DNA of 34,250 nucleotides, from contig JABDLU010000025.1 of assembly GCA_013002865.1 (NCBI GenBank), positions 1 through 34,250 of the forward strand, in the 5' to 3' direction. Position numbers and translations under genes: made by a program. The DNA comes from Acidimicrobiia bacterium. GTDB lineage: Bacteria > Actinomycetota > Acidimicrobiia > Spongiisociales > SHLN01. Positions 31,201 to 34,250 of this stretch are shown here, one piece after another. How positions within the stretch are numbered: the first letter of the stretch is position 1; each line of letters opens with the position of its first letter. Below the pieces are notes generated by a model. That model made no database searches, was not told where the DNA came from, and worked only from the letters and a program-made list of their open reading frames with translations.

Positions 31201-32002
31201 CCGCTGGTCCGGCCAGCCCGACAAGGCCGTGTTCGCGCCGAAAGCGCTCGCCATCTACGAGGAGCTCGGCAACCTCGATGGGCAGGGCATCGTCCACGGC
31301 AACATGGGCATCGAGGCCTACTTCGACGGCCGGTGGGACGACGCCATCGAGCACTATCGCAAGAGCCGCGATGCCTTCCGCAAGACCGGAAACGAAATCC
31401 ACGCTGCCAACGCCGAGGCCAACATGGGCGAAGTACTCGTCAATCAGGGCCGGATCGAGGAGGCCCGGCCGTTGCTCGAGGACGCCCATCGAATTCTGTG
31501 GGCGTCCAACTGGGTGGACGGTGCCAGCTTCGTCGAGGTCCAGCTCGCCCGGATCCTGGCCGCCGGGGGGCGGCTGGAGGAGGCCGTGGAGCTCTACGAC
31601 AAGGCCCGCCGCCAGTTCCTGGAGCTCGGCGAGACCACCAGCATCGCCGACCTGGTGGTCTATCTCGCCACCTGCCACCTGGAGGCCGGGCGACCCGACG
31701 AAGCGATCGCCGCCCTCGAAGAGGCCGAGGCCGTCGTCGGGAGAGAATCAGCCGTCCACTCGGCGGGGATGCTGCGTGTCCGCGCCCTGGCACTGGCTGA
31801 ACTGGGAGACCGGGAGGGAGCCCGCGCGGCCCTCGAGTCAGGGCTGGCGGCCGCCGAGGAGCAGGGATTGCCGTATGAGACGGCGCTGCTCCTGGTGGCA
31901 GAAGCCGAACTCGGGCTCGCCGACGGCGGCCCGGACCGCGGCCTCGAGATCCTCATTGACCTCGGGGTGGAGGTCCACCCCGAGGTCAAGTCGGTTTCTT
32001 AA
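28220..32002 (+). CDS. Tandem class III cyclase-ATPase-TPR protein (soluble adenylyl cyclase-like), copy 2
   Basis: A 1260-residue paralogue of the protein at 13166-16912 with the same domain order. Domain 1 has the metal residues Asp41 (DISGFTALSEKL) and Asp91 (LLKFGGDALLLMF, with Lys87 four residues earlier). Domain 2 lacks them (FIKFTGVDALM) but has YTIMGDTVNLAARLM. The NTPase part has FAGRSDELA, Walker A GERGIGKS near residue 462, and a Walker B-like VFFEVEDGHYMDE near 584. TPR-type helices fill the last 400 residues. The Lys-Phe-x-Gly-Asp arrangement matches that around the bicarbonate-contacting lysine of mammalian sAC as I recall it, so bicarbonate or CO2 sensing can be proposed but not shown. 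It lies 67 nt after the giant gene in the same direction and is convergent with the next gene (TTAA stop overlap). Confidence 0.9.
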   Translation: MAIETPDKLSLARYVPRVSAEWGLRTSELWREIDGTLCYIDISGFTALSEKLARRGRIGAEELTEVLNHVFGNMLSVAYDRGGSLLKFGGDALLLMFTGSHHATQAASAAVEMQGVLREARSYETSAGRLSLKMSVGLHSGTVHLFRVGESHKELILTGPAASMTTEMEETAVAGEILISSATRAAASANGLKPKEHGWLLNWRKGRIECCGWSPRASLAPEAIAEGMPVALRSFLSHGAAEPEHHIATVGFIKFTGVDALMDDGGPDAVAAALDELVRTVQQAADEEGVTFLASDIDEDGGKIILVAGVPSVQEDDEGRMLRAARRIIDAAGTLPVRIGINQGHVFVGEIGTDFRATYTIMGDTVNLAARLMAAASPGQIYASPTALDKSLTLFETTPLEPFHVKGKEHPVQAYAVGAETGSRPSRTGGDLPFAGRSDELAAVRRLIDDLFAGKGAAVAVVGERGIGKSRFVDEILPALQEAEHVDIRAEPYGIGTPYRALRDPVRRLLNIDRGAPPAMAQALQDALARVAPEHAPLAPLVADVAMIEMAATPEVEQIDPRFRQDRTADLLIELIEALHPGPVFFEVEDGHYMDEASSHIMERISQATADHPWLVLTTRRNTPDGFDPGMEQVSLGPLSDAESRQLVIAATEGAPLRPHDIDVIVQRGGGLPLFLEEIIGAVRKAGGVDSLPDSLDAVVSAQIDALPPLARRLLRFSSVLGRSFRISVLNRLLENEGIRLDAATRRELSGLLDSDGRDRLRFRHALIRDVAYRGLSFKRRRDLHLQAGEIAEQAAGDHPEGAADVLALHFSLGQDYERAWRYSLMAADQARDAYANVDAAAHYQRALEAARRLPDVTDRGRADAWIALGDVRERAGLFDEALTAYRKATKLIGTDPVDRAALSEKRARVRERAGQYGLALREITSGYRATKAVDTGEAARVRSRLLAFAASVRQGQQKPLLAIKAALDAVDEATAAGEKAALARAYSVLDLCYRWSGQPDKAVFAPKALAIYEELGNLDGQGIVHGNMGIEAYFDGRWDDAIEHYRKSRDAFRKTGNEIHAANAEANMGEVLVNQGRIEEARPLLEDAHRILWASNWVDGASFVEVQLARILAAGGRLEEAVELYDKARRQFLELGETTSIADLVVYLATCHLEAGRPDEAIAALEEAEAVVGRESAVHSAGMLRVRALALAELGDREGARAALESGLAAAEEQGLPYETALLLVAEAELGLADGGPDRGLEILIDLGVEVHPEVKSVS

Positions 32003-33549
32003 CGGAAGTTCGACGGATCGCCGGCGTAGATGAACGCTTCGGAAAGCTGAATCATCCCGGCCGGGACCGTACCCCCCTGGTTGATCACCAGAGAAGTCTC
32101 GCAGTGAACGACATTCGACCCAGTGTTTGGTTTGCCATCCAAATCGAGCGGACCGACCTCGTTGCAGAACTCGACCGGCACCTTGTTACCAGTGTTCGGG
32201 TCCAGAATCACTAGCGTCTGCGGCACCTGGAGGACCGGTGGGTCTCCTTCATACATCGCCGGTTCGGGATTCCAATCGACGGTGTAACTCTGCTGGATTT
32301 TTCCCCCCGTGAATCCTCCGATCAGCACAAACTGGCTGACCGGGTCGGCGGGGTTCGGGTCGGGACTCACGCCTGCGTCGAACAGGAACGTCTGCGTGGC
32401 CTGCTTGTCTGGATCGCACGTGAAGAAGAGATCCACACCCGGCTGGTTCGCCCCTTGCTCGAGCGTCCCTTGCTGGGCTTGGTTATCGCACGTCGCTGTG
32501 AACTGTTTCACGTTGCCAAAATCAACGGCTACCACCGACGTCGGGAAGGAGTCGTCATAGCCGTCGGCAAGCGTGTCACCACCGACACTGCTGCACGCTC
32601 CAATGCTCCAATCCTTAGACGTCGGATTGAGGAACGTGAGATCCGATTGGGTCCACGAAATGTTGTCTCCCAAGGGAGGCTCATTGGCTGGCGGAGCTTC
32701 GCACACTATGTAATCACCGGGTGGGACGGTAAGCAGATACTCACCATTCGCATCGGTCGTCGTCATGAAGGGGCCCGCATCTCCGTAGGCGGTGATCCGC
32801 CACCCCTCCAGCGCTTCTTCGGCGTTAAAGATTTCGTCGCGCTCACCATCAAAGTCCCGATCGTGCCACTTGGTTCCCTCGATGGTGATCTCGGGGAGCA
32901 CCAGGTGGATGTGGGTGCCGACGAGGTCGTCGACCAGCGACACGGCACCATCGGACGTGATCACGATCGTGTCGAAGATGGCGCCCTCTGGAACGTCCAC
33001 TATGCCCACATCGTTAGCCCCCGAGTCGGGTCCGCAGTCGCTGCCGCCTACGCAGGCAAACGAGACATTGCGCACGAACGATCCGTCGCGGTACATGTCG
33101 AGTTGGGCTGTAGCGTCGAACTTGAAGCTGAGCGCGATCTGGGCGGCGTTGGCGACGAGGCCCTGGCTCGTGATGTCGGATCCCAGCGCCAGGGTCAGGC
33201 TCTGGCCCGGGTCGACTCGAGAGCACGGCTCACCGTTGCCTTCATTGTTGTCCTTGACGCCTATGGCGCCTTTGAAAAGGCCGGCATACGGGTTGGACCC
33301 GACCGTCGAGTCGCCGGTCACGCTGACCAGGTCGTCCCCACTCGTCGTGAGTCGACAACCCTGGCGGCCGTGGCTCTGGGTGAGCCCATCGTACGTCCAC
33401 GAAGCCGAATTACTCGATAGCGAGAAGTCGATCTGACCCACCGCTTCCGACGCCGAGTTGGCGCCCACCGAACCCGTGGTCGCTACCAACAGGAGCCCGA
33501 TCATTCCGACTAACAATCCGAGAACCGACAACCTTTTGCGTACCGACAT
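31999..33549 (-). CDS. Secreted protein with an SdrD_B-like domain
   Basis: A 516-residue exported protein. The ATG at 33549 follows GGGAGG by 7 nt and begins a clear signal peptide (MSVRKRLSVLGLLVGMIGLL, then VATTGSVGA), so the longer frame to 33639 is rejected. The N-terminal half is a beta-rich domain with cysteine pairs (GCRLTTSGDDLV, SFACVGGSDCG). Residues about 221-285 form an SdrD_B/prealbumin-like module (KWHDRDFDGERDE, LEGWRITAYGD, TTDANGEYLLTVPPGDYIVCE). The C-terminal part is Pro/Asp-rich with a few cysteines. No LPXTG motif or transmembrane anchor is present. It is probably a cell-surface or matrix protein. Proximity to the giant secreted protein may reflect a shared surface role, but transcription is opposite. 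Confidence 0.82.
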   Translation of the reverse strand: MSVRKRLSVLGLLVGMIGLLLVATTGSVGANSASEAVGQIDFSLSSNSASWTYDGLTQSHGRQGCRLTTSGDDLVSVTGDSTVGSNPYAGLFKGAIGVKDNNEGNGEPCSRVDPGQSLTLALGSDITSQGLVANAAQIALSFKFDATAQLDMYRDGSFVRNVSFACVGGSDCGPDSGANDVGIVDVPEGAIFDTIVITSDGAVSLVDDLVGTHIHLVLPEITIEGTKWHDRDFDGERDEIFNAEEALEGWRITAYGDAGPFMTTTDANGEYLLTVPPGDYIVCEAPPANEPPLGDNISWTQSDLTFLNPTSKDWSIGACSSVGGDTLADGYDDSFPTSVVAVDFGNVKQFTATCDNQAQQGTLEQGANQPGVDLFFTCDPDKQATQTFLFDAGVSPDPNPADPVSQFVLIGGFTGGKIQQSYTVDWNPEPAMYEGDPPVLQVPQTLVILDPNTGNKVPVEFCNEVGPLDLDGKPNTGSNVVHCETSLVINQGGTVPAGMIQLSEAFIYAGDPSNFR

Positions 33550-33793
33550 GGTCCATCCTCCCTCAGTGCCCGAACCGATCGGGCGGTAATTGCACATAGC
33601 GCGGCGGTGCCGCGACAGGTCAGGAATCAGCGTTGCCACACGTAGGGCCTACCTACTCCCCGTGGCCGCTACTGCCTCCCGATGGCTGTTGAGCCGACAC
33701 TACCCGCGCGAATATGGCGATGGTGGGTGTGTTGGCAGTTCGCGAAAATATCCTCGCTGGGTCCCCGACCCATGGGCGGACTAGGTTGGGATC
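33550..33793. other. Divergent intergenic region with a 5' leader hairpin
   Basis: It holds the promoters of two divergent genes. GCCCGA-ACCGA-TCGGGC (33568-33584) is a perfect 6-bp stem 19 nt from the minus-strand ATG, in the leader of the secreted protein. A second GC-rich hairpin candidate (GCGGC/GCCGC) lies near 33602-33616. The right end carries the TAGGTT box of the next gene. Confidence 0.45.
33782..33787 (+). promoter_or_regulatory. -10 box TAGGTT (leaderless candidate)
   Basis: TAGGTT is followed by exactly 6 nt and the GTG at 33794, with no Shine-Dalgarno. It has the same geometry as the MBL and HTH genes. Confidence 0.4.
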
Positions 33794-34135
33794 GTGAAGC
33801 ACGTCGAAGTTGCCGAGTTCCTGGTAACGCAGGGCGAGATGCAGTCGTTCACGTCGGCCATGCAGACGTGGGAGCGGCTGGCGATGCGGGATGAGAACGG
33901 CCCCGAGGAGCACATGGTGTTGGTCAGCGAGGACGATGCCTGCAAGGTGACGGCGGTCTCGCAGTTCGCCAGCTCGGAACGGGCCGCCGCCTTCAAGGAA
34001 AAGGGACTGACCGACGAGCTGCTCGCCCGGGTCAGCTCCCATTGCGACATGAGCCCGACGGTGCACAGCTACTCGCTCTACTACACCGCCACCCCGGACG
34101 GCCCCAGCGTCGTCTTCGGCGAAGACGTCCGCTAA
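33794..34135 (+). CDS. Small cytosolic protein of unknown function
   Basis: A 113-residue protein without a signal peptide or membrane segment. The pattern of an N-terminal strand (VEVAEFLVTQGEM), a helix (FTSAMQTWERLA), a central strand (HMVLVSEDDACKVTAVSQFAS), a helix (ERAAAFKEKGLTDELLARV) and a final strand (VHSYSLYYTA) resembles dimeric alpha-beta barrel proteins (ABM-like). This is a fold-level guess. The GTG start is supported by a TAGGTT box 6 nt upstream. The coding strand is clean and the stop is at 34133-34135. No functional neighbour is evident. Confidence 0.65.
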   Translation: MKHVEVAEFLVTQGEMQSFTSAMQTWERLAMRDENGPEEHMVLVSEDDACKVTAVSQFASSERAAAFKEKGLTDELLARVSSHCDMSPTVHSYSLYYTATPDGPSVVFGEDVR

Positions 34136-34168
34136 GCAAGCGCGATAGCCGCCCGCCACCGAATTCTT

Positions 34169-34250
34169 ACCGGCGACCGGCGACCGGCGACCGGCGACCG
34201 GCGACCGGCGACCGGCGACCGGCGACCGGCGACCGGCGACCGGCGACCGG
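34169..34250. repeat. 7-bp tandem repeat (CGGCGAC)n at the window end
   Basis: From 34171 the unit CGGCGAC is repeated perfectly 11 times plus CGG, up to the last base. Two preceding bases also fit the register. The array is non-coding, begins about 35 nt after the stop of the preceding gene and may continue beyond the window. Confidence 0.95.

Overview
The window looks like chromosomal DNA of a high-GC, actinobacterium-like organism, possibly an uncultured Acidimicrobiia-type lineage. The lineage is an inference. It rests on the GC-rich sequence, frequent GTG starts, several TANNNT boxes 6-8 nt before start codons (the leaderless pattern common in Actinobacteria), an LtrA-family membrane protein and large Sec-exported repeat proteins. 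No transposase, phage gene, CRISPR array or rRNA was seen. Two tRNA genes, Leu(UAG) and Lys(CUU), lie on the minus strand near 2.1 kb.

Layout. (1) 1-1066: an ECF-type sigma factor overlapping a membrane-anchored partner that runs off the left edge. (2) 1067-2230: a long inverted repeat, a tiny secreted peptide gene and the two tRNAs. (3) 2221-2955: a DNA-binding-type HTH protein whose stop codon lies inside tRNA-Lys. (4) 2984-7661: a RiPP cluster of lasso-peptide type. It encodes a short asparagine-synthetase-like cyclase (C), a transglutaminase-like leader peptidase (B2), an HPr-kinase-like protein (K), a PqqD-like leader-recognition protein (B1), an LpxL/HtrB-like acyltransferase and seven tandem miniature precursors of 29-33 residues. 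All seven share Y-x2-P-x5-G-x5-T-L leaders but have acidic cores of only 10-13 residues. (5) 7705-13161: an acyl-CoA/AMP ligase, LtrA, a metallo-beta-lactamase-fold hydrolase and a cNMP-binding patatin phospholipase. (6) 13166-32002: a 3699-residue secreted protein flanked by two paralogous proteins of about 1250 residues with tandem cyclase, ATPase and TPR domains, the architecture of mammalian soluble adenylyl cyclase. (7) 31999-34250: a secreted SdrD_B-domain protein, a small cytosolic protein and a 7-bp tandem repeat that continues to the window end.

How the genes may work together. In the RiPP cluster B1 should bind the YxxP leaders, B2 should cleave after the Thr-Leu junction, C should join the new N-terminus to an acidic side chain, and K may phosphorylate the DGS serine. 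The cores are too short for ordinary threaded lassos, so the product class is uncertain. No transporter gene is present in the window. The giant protein (LamG, TSP-C-like, discoidin-like, beta-helix with an inserted L-type lectin, about 40 PLGAI pentads, gingipain-like C25 domain, 35 RTX nonapeptides) looks like an extracellular calcium-binding adhesin or protease. The flanking cyclases might report an intracellular signal connected to it, but only proximity and similar upstream hairpins support that link.
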